64,000 nucleotides of DNA from Delftia tsuruhatensis (GTDB taxonomy: Bacteria; Pseudomonadota; Gammaproteobacteria; Burkholderiales; Burkholderiaceae_C), in NCBI RefSeq assembly GCF_903815225.1, contig NZ_LR813084.1, forward strand, positions 3,142,501 to 3,206,500, written 5' to 3'. Numbering within the stretch: position 1 is the stretch's first letter; every line of letters starts with the position of its first letter. Under the pieces are notes generated by a model that saw nothing but the letters and a program-made list of their open reading frames with translations, was not told the DNA's origin and did no database searches. This document shows positions 54,724 through 62,725 of the stretch, in pieces. The translations under genes were made by a program, and so were the position numbers.

Positions 54724-54774
54724 TTTTGGCAGGAATTCGAGGATTATTGACCTATCCGCGAAAGCATGCCAAAA
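54724..54774. promoter_or_regulatory. Dyad in the AraC-TauE intergenic region
   Basis: TTTTGGCA at 54724-54731 and TGCCAAAA at 54767-54774, 35 bp apart. Probable half-sites of the AraC-type protein; spacing of 43 bp centre to centre is about four helical turns. Confidence 0.4.
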
Positions 54775-54791
54775 CGCAGCATCCTAAGGTT

Positions 54792-54820
54792 CAGTCCTTG
54801 ATCTTTTTTTCAAAGGACTG
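54792..54820 (+). promoter_or_regulatory. Hairpin that sequesters the TauE-type Shine-Dalgarno
   Basis: CAGTCCTT (54792-54799) pairs with AAGGACTG (54813-54820) around a U-rich 13-nt loop. The right arm contains the ribosome site AAAGGA (54812-54817) of the GTG start at 54824. Folding would hide the site, so translation may depend on temperature, a ligand or a melting factor. Confidence 0.45.
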
Positions 54821-54823
54821 CTC

Positions 54824-55630
54824 GTGTTCCATCTCCTGCTGCTGGCTTTCGGTGTGCTTGCCGGCGTGACCACCGTGCTCTTCGGCTTTGGCGGCGGCTT
54901 CGTGGCCGTTCCGCTGCTTTATGCGCTGCTGACCTCCATCCACGGCGCGGACTCTGCGGTTGGCCAGGCTGCCATGCACATTGCCGTGGCCACCTCCACC
55001 TGCGTGATGATTTTTGGTGCCTCCATGGCCACGCTGCGCCAGCACCGCGCGGGCGCCCTGCCCTGGGACCAGGTGCGGCCACTGGCCGGCTACATCGCGG
55101 TCGGCGCCGTGGCGGGCGCCGCCGTCGCCACCTGGCTCAACGGCGACTGGGTGCGCTGGGCTTTCATTGCCTACCTGGCGCTGACCATTGCCGATGCGCT
55201 GCTGCGCCCGGGCTTCGTGCATGGCACCACCACTCGCTTGCAGCCCATGGGCCGCAGGCCAGCCGCCATTGCAGGTCTGGCGATTGGCGCGATTGCGGCC
55301 TTCCTGGGCGTGGGCGGCAGCGTGATGACCGTGCCGCTGATGCGCCGGCGCGGCGCCAGCATGGCGGCCGCCACGGCCATGGCCAGCCCGCTGTCCCTGC
55401 CCATGGCCGTGGCGGGCACCGCGGCCTACATGCTGGCATCGCGCCACGCAGCGCCGGGGCCTTGGCATGCGGGCTATGTGGACCTGCGGGCCTTCGCGGT
55501 GCTGACGGCCGGCTCCTGGTGCGGCATCCGGCTGGCCGCGCCGCTCATCGGCCGCATTCCCGATGCCCTGCATGCCAAGGCCTATCTGGCGTTGCTGGGC
55601 CTGGTGCTGCTGGTCATGGTCCTGGCCTGA
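54824..55630 (+). CDS. TauE/SafE-family sulfite/organosulfonate exporter
   Basis: 268 aa from GTG 54824 with AAAGGA upstream. Eight membrane segments in two repeats: FHLLLLAFGVLAGVTTVLFGFGGGFVAVPLLYALL and GRRPAAIAGLAIGAIAAFLGVGGSVMTVPLMRRRGASMAAATAMASPLSLPMAVAGT; the GxGG-x-VPLL pattern is the family mark. Exporter of sulfite, sulfoacetate or another small anion; substrate not known. Divergent from an AraC-type regulator. Confidence 0.92.
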   Translation: MFHLLLLAFGVLAGVTTVLFGFGGGFVAVPLLYALLTSIHGADSAVGQAAMHIAVATSTCVMIFGASMATLRQHRAGALPWDQVRPLAGYIAVGAVAGAAVATWLNGDWVRWAFIAYLALTIADALLRPGFVHGTTTRLQPMGRRPAAIAGLAIGAIAAFLGVGGSVMTVPLMRRRGASMAAATAMASPLSLPMAVAGTAAYMLASRHAAPGPWHAGYVDLRAFAVLTAGSWCGIRLAAPLIGRIPDALHAKAYLALLGLVLLVMVLA

Positions 55631-55631
55631 G

Positions 55632-55826
55632 TCAGCCTTCTTCTTCGAAGATCGCCTCGATCCGGGTCTCGAAGACCCGGGCGATGGCGAAGGCCAGCGG
55701 CAGGCTGGGGTCGTAGCGTCCCGTCTCTATCGCATTGACGGTCTGGCGCGATACACCCAGCAGGTCCGCCAGCGCCGCCTGGCTCCAGCCGCGCTCGGCG
55801 CGCAGTGCGCGGATTCTGTTTTTCAT
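55632..55826 (-). CDS. XRE-family helix-turn-helix regulator (short)
   Basis: 64 aa: MKNRIRALRAERGWSQAALADLLGVSRQTVNAIETGRYDPSLPLAFAIARVFETRIEAIFEEE. This is the compact Cro/C1-type DNA-binding domain with no sensor part, typical of small regulators encoded beside a membrane partner. Its gene follows that of the membrane protein by 34 nt; its stop faces the TauE gene. Confidence 0.92.
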   Translation of the reverse strand: MKNRIRALRAERGWSQAALADLLGVSRQTVNAIETGRYDPSLPLAFAIARVFETRIEAIFEEEG

Positions 55827-55860
55827 GGCGAAGGCAGTGGCCCGGGCATGGGGCTGCGGT

Positions 55861-56250
55861 TCATCGGCTGCGCAGCCAGTGGACCACCGAAGCCGCCACC
55901 CACAGCCCCCCCATCAAGGGCCACACCATGAACATGCTGAGCTTGGGAAAACCAGCTATTTCCAGGAATCCGTAGGTGAAGGTAATGCCCGCTGTACCTG
56001 CCGCTGCAATCGCCAGCTGTTCCAGCATGGACTTGCGCAGGAACTCGTCGGTATCGCGCACCAGCCGCACGATGGCCCGCACGGCCAGCGCAAACGCCAG
56101 CATGGGGCTGAGCAGCAGCGCCGTGCGCACGGCTCCCGCCTCCATGTCTGCACTCAGCACAAGCGCCCCGACGAGCAGCGCCATGTACAGCAGCAGCGCA
56201 AATCCCAGTTCCTTCTGATAGCGGCGGTTGGTGGCAAGGGTTCGATTCAT
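55861..56250 (-). CDS. Four-helix membrane protein paired with the XRE regulator
   Basis: 129 aa from ATG 56250. Predicted segments: LGFALLLYMALLVGALVLS, ALLLSPMLAFALAVRAIVRLV, LAIAAAGTAGITFTYGFLEIAG, and MVWPLMGGLWVAASVVHWL, with RDTDEFLRKSMLEQLAIAA between the second and third. This pattern is common in small membrane partners of short XRE regulators. Function unknown; the pair probably forms an operon. Confidence 0.7.
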   Translation of the reverse strand: MNRTLATNRRYQKELGFALLLYMALLVGALVLSADMEAGAVRTALLLSPMLAFALAVRAIVRLVRDTDEFLRKSMLEQLAIAAAGTAGITFTYGFLEIAGFPKLSMFMVWPLMGGLWVAASVVHWLRSR

Positions 56251-56359
56251 GGATGGATCTCGGCATGTGTAAAGGATGCTTGACATTGTGCGATGCCCAC
56301 CAAGGACATGTCAAGCAAGCTTTACACTCCTGCCGGACGCCCCGCCGTACAATCGCCGC

Positions 56360-56556
56360 CGTTGGTGCCAGCAGCCCCAGGGGCTGCGGTTAAACGGGAA
56401 ACATGGGGCGGCCAGATCAAACCGCCCGCATGTACTGCCCCCGCAACAGTGAGTGAAACGCCGCGTGCATGGCACCGGCCCCCGCCAAACCCGTGCCACT
56501 GGGCGTACAGCCCGGGAAGGCCTTGGCGAGTGCGTCACCAGTCTGGATACCGGCCA
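56360..56556 (+). ncRNA. Cobalamin (AdoCbl) riboswitch
   Basis: Upstream of the BtuB-like gene. Conserved parts in order: GGTGCC start (56363), GGTTAAACGGGAA with the AAxGGGAA-like core, CCCGCAACAGTGAGTGAAACG (56441 on), GCCACTGGGCGTACAGCCCGGGAAGGCC, and the B12 box AGTCTGGATACCGGCC at 56540-56555. The coding start follows 87 nt later. B12 binding should reduce expression of the uptake genes. Confidence 0.92.
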
Positions 56557-56642
56557 ACAGGCGGCCGGCCGCGCATGCAGCGCAGCCGGTCTTTTTGGTT
56601 TCCGTGCCGGCGGGGTCGCTGGCGCGCAACTGGTCCGCATCC

Positions 56643-58532
56643 ATGCACACCCTCGCCTTCGCGCGCGCCCACGGCGCCGCCCTTCGCTCGCCCCCGGCTT
56701 TCTGCGCACAGCGCACCCTGTCTGCCCTGGCCCTGGCCTCGCTGCTGGCCTGCCAGGCCCAGGCGCAAACCCAGTCCTCGCAGCTGGACACCGTGGTCGT
56801 CACCGCCTCGCGCAGCGAGCAGTCGCTGCGCACCGTCACGGCCGACATGACCGTGATCGACGCAGAGACCATTGCCCGCAGCGGCGCCACCGGCGTGGCC
56901 GACCTGCTGGTGCAGGTGCCGGGCGTGCAGATCAACCGCAATGGCGGGCCGGGCCAGGTCACATCGGTCTACCTGCGCGGCACCAGCAACCAGCACACGG
57001 CCGTGTTCGTCGACGGCGTTCGCTACAGCTCGCAGGAACTGCAGGGCGGCGCGGTCTGGTCCACCCTGCCGCTGGCGCAGATCGAGCGCATCGAGGTGCT
57101 GCGCGGCCCGGCCGCCGCCATCTATGGCTCCGACGCCATGGGCGGCGTGATCCAGATCTTCACCAAGCGGCCTACCGACGGCCAGCCCCGTGCCTATGCC
57201 GAGGCCGGCATCGGCAACCAGGGCACCAGCAAGCTCGCCACGGGCTTCCAGGGCGCGGCCAGCGGCTTCACCTACGGGCTGAATCTGGCGGACGAGCGCA
57301 GCGACGGCTTCGACGTCTACCCCGGCAACACCTTCTCGCCCAACCCCGACAAGGATGGCTACAGCAACACCTCGCTGGGCCTGAACGCGGGCTACAAAGC
57401 AGGCATCCACCAGATCGACGCCAGCCTGCTGTACAGCCGCCTGCGCACGCACTACGACCAGAGCCCGCCGCCTTTCGACGACTACGACGTGGTCAAGAAC
57501 ACCACCGGCAGCCTGCGCTGGCAGGCCGGCTGGAACGCCCTCTACAAGAGCGTGGTCCAGATCTCCCATACCGACAGCCAAAGCGACCGCCACACCCAGT
57601 CGCCCGAAAGCGCCAAGGGCCGCTCCACCAACTACCTGCTGCAGAACCTGTTCACGCTGGGCAAGCACCGTTTCAACGTGGACCTGGAACGCCGTGAAGA
57701 CAGGCTCGACACCGACTACGCCTGGACCCAGAACACCGACAGCCGGCGCGTGCAGAACTCCCTGTCGGCCGGCTGGCGCCTGACCGAGGGCCGCCACCAG
57801 TTCGACGCCAACCTGCGCCACGACCAGGTGCGCGACCAGCAGAGCAAGACCACGGGCGGCCTGGGCTATGGCCTGCAGATCGACGAGCGCTGGCGCTGGG
57901 TGGCATCGGCCGGTACGGCCTTCAGAACCCCCACGCTGTACGAGCGCTTCACCGGCCAGGCGGCGGCCGACCTCAAGCCCGAAAGCAGCACCAACGTGGA
58001 AACCGGCCTGCACTATGCGGCCGGTGCCAACCGCCTCTCGGCCGTGGTCTACCGCAACAAGTTCAAGAACCTGATCACCTACGACTGGAACAGCGCCCTT
58101 CCCTGCAACTGCTACCGCAACTGGCAGAGCGTGGAGATCACCGGCCTGACGGTGTCTGGCGGCACGCGCCTGGGCAGCGCCAACCTGGGCGCCTCGCTGG
58201 ACTTCATGAACCCCGAGAACCTGGAGACCGGCAAGCTGCTGCCCTACCGCTCCAAGCGCATGCTCAAGCTCAATGCCGACACCCAGGCGGCCGGCTGGAC
58301 GCTGGGCGGCGAGGCCCAGCTCTACAGCGGCCGCTATGCAGACGAGGCCAACACCCTGCGGCTCGGCGGCTATGGCGTGGTCAATCTGTACGCACAGCGC
58401 CAGCTGACGCGGCAGTGGACGCTGCTGGCCCGCGTCAACAACATCGCCGACCGCGCCTACGCACCCGCACGCGGCTACGCGAACGCGGGCCGCACGGTGT
58501 TTGTCAGCATGCGCTGGACACCTCTGCCCTGA
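56643..58532 (+). CDS. btuB: TonB-dependent vitamin B12 receptor (BtuB-like)
   Basis: 629 aa from ATG 56643, chosen since it starts the signal peptide (LALASLLACQAQAQ) and lies after the riboswitch. TonB box LDTVVVTASR; plug GVADLLVQVPGVQINRNGGPGQVTSVYLRGTSNQHTAVFVDGVRY and IERIEVLRGPAAAIYGSDAMGGVIQIFTKR; barrel with a Ca-binding-like loop NPDKDGYSN; C-terminal aromatic strand TVFVSMRWTPLP. The riboswitch and the BtuF-like neighbour support cobalamin as the ligand. Confidence 0.94.
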   Translation: MHTLAFARAHGAALRSPPAFCAQRTLSALALASLLACQAQAQTQSSQLDTVVVTASRSEQSLRTVTADMTVIDAETIARSGATGVADLLVQVPGVQINRNGGPGQVTSVYLRGTSNQHTAVFVDGVRYSSQELQGGAVWSTLPLAQIERIEVLRGPAAAIYGSDAMGGVIQIFTKRPTDGQPRAYAEAGIGNQGTSKLATGFQGAASGFTYGLNLADERSDGFDVYPGNTFSPNPDKDGYSNTSLGLNAGYKAGIHQIDASLLYSRLRTHYDQSPPPFDDYDVVKNTTGSLRWQAGWNALYKSVVQISHTDSQSDRHTQSPESAKGRSTNYLLQNLFTLGKHRFNVDLERREDRLDTDYAWTQNTDSRRVQNSLSAGWRLTEGRHQFDANLRHDQVRDQQSKTTGGLGYGLQIDERWRWVASAGTAFRTPTLYERFTGQAAADLKPESSTNVETGLHYAAGANRLSAVVYRNKFKNLITYDWNSALPCNCYRNWQSVEITGLTVSGGTRLGSANLGASLDFMNPENLETGKLLPYRSKRMLKLNADTQAAGWTLGGEAQLYSGRYADEANTLRLGGYGVVNLYAQRQLTRQWTLLARVNNIADRAYAPARGYANAGRTVFVSMRWTPLP

Positions 58533-58549
58533 CAGGCCCAGGCCGCGCC

Positions 58550-59494
58550 ATGCACCTGCTGCACCTTCTGCTGCTGAGCACCGCGCTGGCCTGCGCGGGC
58601 GGCGCCCGTGCGCACGATGCCTCGGACGCTGGCATCCCCTCCCAAGCCTCGCCGGTCTACACCGTCACCGACATGCGCGGACGGCAGGTGCGCCTGGCAC
58701 GCGCGCCGCAGCGCATCGTCTCACTCCTGCCCTCGCTGACGGAGTCCGTGTGCGCGCTCGGCGCCTGCGAACGCCTCGTGGGGGTGGACGAGTTCTCCAA
58801 TCACCCGGCCCGCGTCAATGGCCTGCCCAGGCTGGGCCGCAGTTCCGCGCCGCTGGTGGAGGCCGCCGTGCGGCTGCGGCCCGATGTGGTGCTGATGGCC
58901 TACTCGGCCCCCGCCATCGCGCAGCTGGAGCGCTTCGGCATCCCCGTGCTGGCATTGGACGCCAGTGACCTGGCGCAGCTGGAACAGGTGCTGCACACGC
59001 TGGACCGGTTGCTGCAGACGCGGCGCGCGCCCGCCCTGCTGGCGCGTATGCAGTCCGAGGTGGATGCCCAGGTGCGCGACCTTGCGGCACGGGCACCCGC
59101 GGGCCAGAAAGTGTATTTCGAGGTCGAGGCCACCCCCTATGCGGCGGGACCAGGCTCCTTCATCGGCCAGCTGCTGCAGCGGCTGGGCGCGCGCAACGTG
59201 ATCCCGGCAGACCTGGGTCCGTTTCCGCGCATCACGCCGGAGTTCGTACTGCGCCAGCAGCCCGAGCTCATCATCCACACGCCGCCGACGCCCTCAGCCC
59301 GTTTTGCCGCACGCCCGGGCTGGCGCCGCATCCCCGCCGTGCGCTCAGGCCGCATCTGCGCACTGGACCTGGCCGAGACCGACGTGGTCTCACGCCCCGG
59401 CCCGCGCCTGGGCGAGGCGGCGCGGGCACTGGGCCGCTGCCTGGAAATGCCGGGCGCCGGGCAGCCGGGCGCCGGGCAACCTCCCGGCCCCTAG
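58550..59494 (+). CDS. Periplasmic cobalamin-binding protein (BtuF-like)
   Basis: 314 aa from ATG 58550, 17 nt after btuB. Signal peptide MHLLHLLLLSTALACAGGARA. Class III binding protein: APQRIVSLLPSLTESVCALGACERLVGVDEFSNHPARVNGLPRLG, LVEAAVRLRPDVVLMAYSAP, and VRSGRICALDLAETDVVSRPGPRLGEAARALG. The BtuC and BtuD partners are not in the window. The C terminus carries a short repeat PGAGQPGAGQPPG, from tandem GCCGGGC units at 59450-59480. Confidence 0.9.
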   Translation: MHLLHLLLLSTALACAGGARAHDASDAGIPSQASPVYTVTDMRGRQVRLARAPQRIVSLLPSLTESVCALGACERLVGVDEFSNHPARVNGLPRLGRSSAPLVEAAVRLRPDVVLMAYSAPAIAQLERFGIPVLALDASDLAQLEQVLHTLDRLLQTRRAPALLARMQSEVDAQVRDLAARAPAGQKVYFEVEATPYAAGPGSFIGQLLQRLGARNVIPADLGPFPRITPEFVLRQQPELIIHTPPTPSARFAARPGWRRIPAVRSGRICALDLAETDVVSRPGPRLGEAARALGRCLEMPGAGQPGAGQPPGP

Positions 59495-59505
59495 CAGGGT
59501 GCGGC

Positions 59506-59826
59506 CTACTCCAGCACCACGGCCGTGCCGCTGGCCGACACCATCAGCATGCCGTTGCCCTGCCCGAGCACCTCATAGTCCAGGTCCACGCCAACCACGG
59601 CATTGGCACCCAGCTCCTGGGCGCGCTCCTCCAGCTCCTTGAGCGCGATCTCGCGCGCCCGCTGCAACTCGCGCTCATAGGTGGCCGACCGCCCGCCCAC
59701 GATGTCACGCAAGCCGGCAAACAGATCCTTGAACACATTGGCCCCCAGGATGGCCTCCCCCGCGACCACGCCGCAGTAGCGGGTGATGCGTCGGCCTTCG
59801 ATCTGGGGGGTGGTGGTGATGATCAT
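59506..59826 (-). CDS. YbjQ/UPF0145-family protein
   Basis: 106 aa: [88 protein letters not shown] and a closing [12 protein letters not shown]. Complete and typical of the YbjQ family, which forms pentameric barrels; biochemical role unknown. Convergent with the BtuF-like gene at 12 nt. Confidence 0.95.
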   Translation of the reverse strand: MIITTTPQIEGRRITRYCGVVAGEAILGANVFKDLFAGLRDIVGGRSATYERELQRAREIALKELEERAQELGANAVVGVDLDYEVLGQGNGMLMVSASGTAVVLE

Positions 59827-59936
59827 GTGGATTCCTCTCGGGTTGGACAACGAAGGCCAGTCTGCCATGCCTGCATGCCTGTCCGGCAAACCAGGGGTCA
59901 GCTGTGGCAGCATCGGCCTGCAACCATCTTCTGCGC

Positions 59937-60443
59937 ATGATCTCCATCCATCCCATTGAAATCCACGCCTGGCCCCACTACCGCGACCTGCGCCTGCGCG
60001 CCCTGCTCGACAGCCCGGACGCCTTCGGCAGCACGCATGCCCAGGAAGTGGGGAGAACCGACGAGGCCTGGTCCGCACGCGCGGCAATGGCCGCGTCTTC
60101 GGAGCGCGACCGGCTGCTGCTGGCCTTCGACGGAGACACGCCCTGCGGCCTGCTGTGGTGCAAGCTGTCCATGGACGAACCCGGCAGGGCCGATCTCTAT
60201 CAGATGTGGGTGGCGCCCGCCTCGCGCGGGAAAGGCGCGGGACGGGCGCTGCTGCAAGCCGCGCTGTCCTGGGCGGCCCAGGCGGGCGCAAGGCGTGCGC
60301 GCCTGGGCGTGACGGTCGGGGACACCCCAGCCATGCGCCTGTACCTGGCCCTGGGCTTCGTGCCGGTGGGCCTGCCCGAGCCCTTGCGCGAGGGCAGCCA
60401 CTGCATGGCGCAGACCATGGAGCGGGCGCTGGGTCCTGGTTGA
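59937..60443 (+). CDS. GNAT-family N-acetyltransferase
   Basis: 168 aa from ATG 59937. GNAT fold: [78 protein letters not shown] (motif A, acetyl-CoA pyrophosphate loop RGKGAG) and [18 protein letters not shown] (motif B). Substrate unknown. Single gene. Confidence 0.93.
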   Translation: MISIHPIEIHAWPHYRDLRLRALLDSPDAFGSTHAQEVGRTDEAWSARAAMAASSERDRLLLAFDGDTPCGLLWCKLSMDEPGRADLYQMWVAPASRGKGAGRALLQAALSWAAQAGARRARLGVTVGDTPAMRLYLALGFVPVGLPEPLREGSHCMAQTMERALGPG

Positions 60444-60469
60444 GCCGCCGCGCCCGCCCTGCAGCCACT

Positions 60470-60838
60470 TCAGGCGTGGCTGACCGGGCAACCGCCCGCG
60501 TGTCCCATGATGCTGTCCGCCGGCGCCTGCGCGCGGTCATGCAGGCCATAGTCGCGCAGGACCTGGGTCACACGCACGCGGTAGTCCTTGAAGATCTTGT
60601 CGCGGCCGGCGCGCTGGGCGGAGAGGTGGGCCTCGACATTGCGCCATTGGACGACGGCCTCCTCGTCGCGCCAGGTGGTGACGGACATGACCTTTTCCGG
60701 GTTGAGCGTGCTCTGGAAGCATTCCACGGAAATGAAGCCCTCCATGGGCTTGAGCATGGGGGTGAGCTTGTTGACCAGGTCCACATAGGTCTGGTTCTGG
60801 CCGGGCATGGCCTGCAGTTCGAACAACACGACTACCAT
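60470..60838 (-). CDS. Antibiotic-biosynthesis-monooxygenase (ABM) domain protein
   Basis: 122 aa. One ferredoxin-like ABM domain ([70 protein letters not shown]) and a 30-residue tail ending [11 protein letters not shown], which is unusual for the family and could bind metal or heme through Cys and His. Last gene in line after the glutamine amidotransferase gene (89-bp gap), so it may belong to the N-oxygenase operon. Confidence 0.85.
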   Translation of the reverse strand: MVVVLFELQAMPGQNQTYVDLVNKLTPMLKPMEGFISVECFQSTLNPEKVMSVTTWRDEEAVVQWRNVEAHLSAQRAGRDKIFKDYRVRVTQVLRDYGLHDRAQAPADSIMGHAGGCPVSHA

Positions 60839-60927
60839 CTTCGACTCTCCTTCTTATGGAACAAACATCCCGCAACCGCCAGGGGCGGCGGCTGCGGCGT
60901 GGGGAAACGGGTGGGCAGGCCGGCCGG

Positions 60928-61632
60928 TCAGCGCCGGCCGGCCAGATTCGCCAGCCAGCCGGCGAGCACGCCATGCGCGGCCAGCGCCAGCAGGCCGCCG
61001 TATTTCTGGGCGTCGGCGCGCAGGGTGCGTGGGTCCACCCCCGCCGCGCCCAGCTCGCAGGCATGGCCGACCAGCCAGCGCTCCAGCCGGGCGGCATCGG
61101 CCTCCAGATGGAACTGCAGACCCAGGACCTGGGTGCCCACGGAAAAGGCCTGGTTGGCACCTATGGGCGTACTGGCCAGATGCACCGCGCCTTCGGGAAT
61201 GTCGAACTGGTCGCCATGCCAGTGCAGCACGGGCACGCCATCGAGCCTGGCCAGGGGCGAGGCCAGGCCCGCATCGCTGAGGGTCAGGGGCGAGAAGCCG
61301 ATTTCCTTGACGCCCAGCGGATAGACCCGGGCCCCCAGGGCGCGTGCGATCAATTGCGCCCCCAGGCAGATGCCCAGCAGCGGCTTGCCGCCGTCGAGCC
61401 AGCGGCGCACGAGGGCGAGTTCCTGCGCGACGAAGGGGTAAAGGGCCTCGTCATAGGCCCCGATGGGGCCGCCCAGCACGACCAGCAGGTCGGCACGGGC
61501 CAGGTCCAGGGTGTCCAGCGGTCCCACGGTGGGGTCCACATACTGCACCTCGTAGCCGTGATCGGCGAGTTCGGCATGCAGGGTGCCGAGGTCTTCGAAG
61601 TGGATGTGGCGCAGTGCAATGGCTTTTTTCAT
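60928..61632 (-). CDS. Class I glutamine amidotransferase (GMP-synthase-like domain)
   Basis: 234 aa. Stand-alone GATase1: VVLGGPIGAYDEALYPFVAQE, nucleophile region GKPLLGICLGAQLIARALGA (Cys89), and GLQFHLEADA (His175 and Glu177). Catalytic triad complete. Relatives often hydrolyse gamma-glutamyl bonds or supply ammonia to a partner. It follows the reductase gene by 46 nt in the N-oxygenase operon, so release or supply of an amine used by the oxygenase is plausible (inference). Confidence 0.9.
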   Translation of the reverse strand: MKKAIALRHIHFEDLGTLHAELADHGYEVQYVDPTVGPLDTLDLARADLLVVLGGPIGAYDEALYPFVAQELALVRRWLDGGKPLLGICLGAQLIARALGARVYPLGVKEIGFSPLTLSDAGLASPLARLDGVPVLHWHGDQFDIPEGAVHLASTPIGANQAFSVGTQVLGLQFHLEADAARLERWLVGHACELGAAGVDPRTLRADAQKYGGLLALAAHGVLAGWLANLAGRR

Positions 61633-61678
61633 GCGATGGTTTTCCGGAAAAGTCAGGTGGCGGATCGCGCGCCCGGTG

Positions 61679-62725
61679 CTACGCACCGGGCTTGAGGTCG
61701 ATGGATATGTGGCCGGATGTGGGGAAAGTGCAGCAGGCCAGCGCGTAGCCCGCGTCCTTTTCCTTGTCGCTGAGGCAGAAGTCGGCTTCCAGCCGCGAGC
61801 TTCCGCCTCTGACGCGGATGCGGCAACTGCCGCAGATGCCGGCACGGCACTGGCTTCGGATCGCCACGCCCACACCTTCCAGGATTTCCAGCAGGCTTTG
61901 GCCGGACCGGGCCTCGATGATCTGCCCGCTGTGCGCGATCTCCAGCCTGCACGCCTGCGGTGCTTCACCTGCCTGCACGGCAGCCGCTGCCGGCGGCGTG
62001 AAGGCCTCGATGTGCTGGATGGCGCCAGGAAAGCAGGCCCGCGCGTGTTCGCGGAAGGTCTGCGCAAAGGCATGGCCGCCGCAGATGACCACGGCCTGGG
62101 GCTCGCCCAGGGCCCGCAGGCAATCCTGGGAGGGACGACCGGGCACGAAAGGGCCATGGGCGGCGATGTCTTCCCGCGTGATGTGGATGCGCAGCTCGAA
62201 CCAGTCCGCCGAGGCGGCCAGTTGCCGCAGCTCCTCCAGGAACGGGATGTCGCCAATGCGGGGGAAGCACAGCAGCAGCGTGGTGCGCGGCACGCGCCGG
62301 CCTCCGCGCTCCAGGCGCTCCAGTTCACGCAACAGCGCCAGAGGCAGGGTCAGGCCGATGCCACCGGCCAGCATGGCCAGCGAGTCCAGGCCCAGCAGCA
62401 GATCGGCGGTGATTTCGCCGGACACGTGGTTGACGGGAAGCACGCAGCCCTCGCCCAGCACCGCGTGCATGTGGTCGGAGACACTGCCGCGCCCCGAACT
62501 CTTGACAGCGATCTCGAACAGCCCGCCCTCCCCCTGGCGGGTAATGGAGTACAGCCGCTCCTGGACGAGGCCGCTGGCGTCGGGGTGTTGCAAGGCGGCG
62601 TGCCGCCCCGGGCGCAGGCTGTCGAGGAACGGTGCCGGTGCATCCAGCGCGCGCAGGGTGTAGACCCTCACGCCGCCCGCCTGTGTCTGGACCGCCTCGC
62701 AGCGTGCCTGGATCACGGTGCTCAT
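61679..62725 (-). CDS. Phthalate-dioxygenase-reductase-type oxidoreductase (flavin, NAD, 2Fe-2S)
   Basis: 348 aa. Domain order: flavin-binding barrel (RLYSIT at 57-62, FEIAVKSSGRGSVSDHM), NAD-binding domain (LAMLAGGIGLTLPLALLRELER, AVVICGGHAFAQTFREH), then a C-terminal plant-type [2Fe-2S] domain with Cys293, Cys298, Cys301 and Cys331/332 (SQCRAGICGSCRIRV). Same layout as VanB-type reductases. Start overlaps the stop of the AurF-like gene by 4 nt, so it is the likely electron donor for that enzyme. Confidence 0.92.
   Translation of the reverse strand: MSTVIQARCEAVQTQAGGVRVYTLRALDAPAPFLDSLRPGRHAALQHPDASGLVQERLYSITRQGEGGLFEIAVKSSGRGSVSDHMHAVLGEGCVLPVNHVSGEITADLLLGLDSLAMLAGGIGLTLPLALLRELERLERGGRRVPRTTLLLCFPRIGDIPFLEELRQLAASADWFELRIHITREDIAAHGPFVPGRPSQDCLRALGEPQAVVICGGHAFAQTFREHARACFPGAIQHIEAFTPPAAAAVQAGEAPQACRLEIAHSGQIIEARSGQSLLEILEGVGVAIRSQCRAGICGSCRIRVRGGSSRLEADFCLSDKEKDAGYALACCTFPTSGHISIDLKPGA

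Noticed and set aside
59445..59490. Short GC-rich tandem repeat (GCCGGGC units) near the BtuF-like stop
   Set aside because: Only about two to three imperfect units inside the coding end; explains a PGAGQP repeat in the protein and nothing more.
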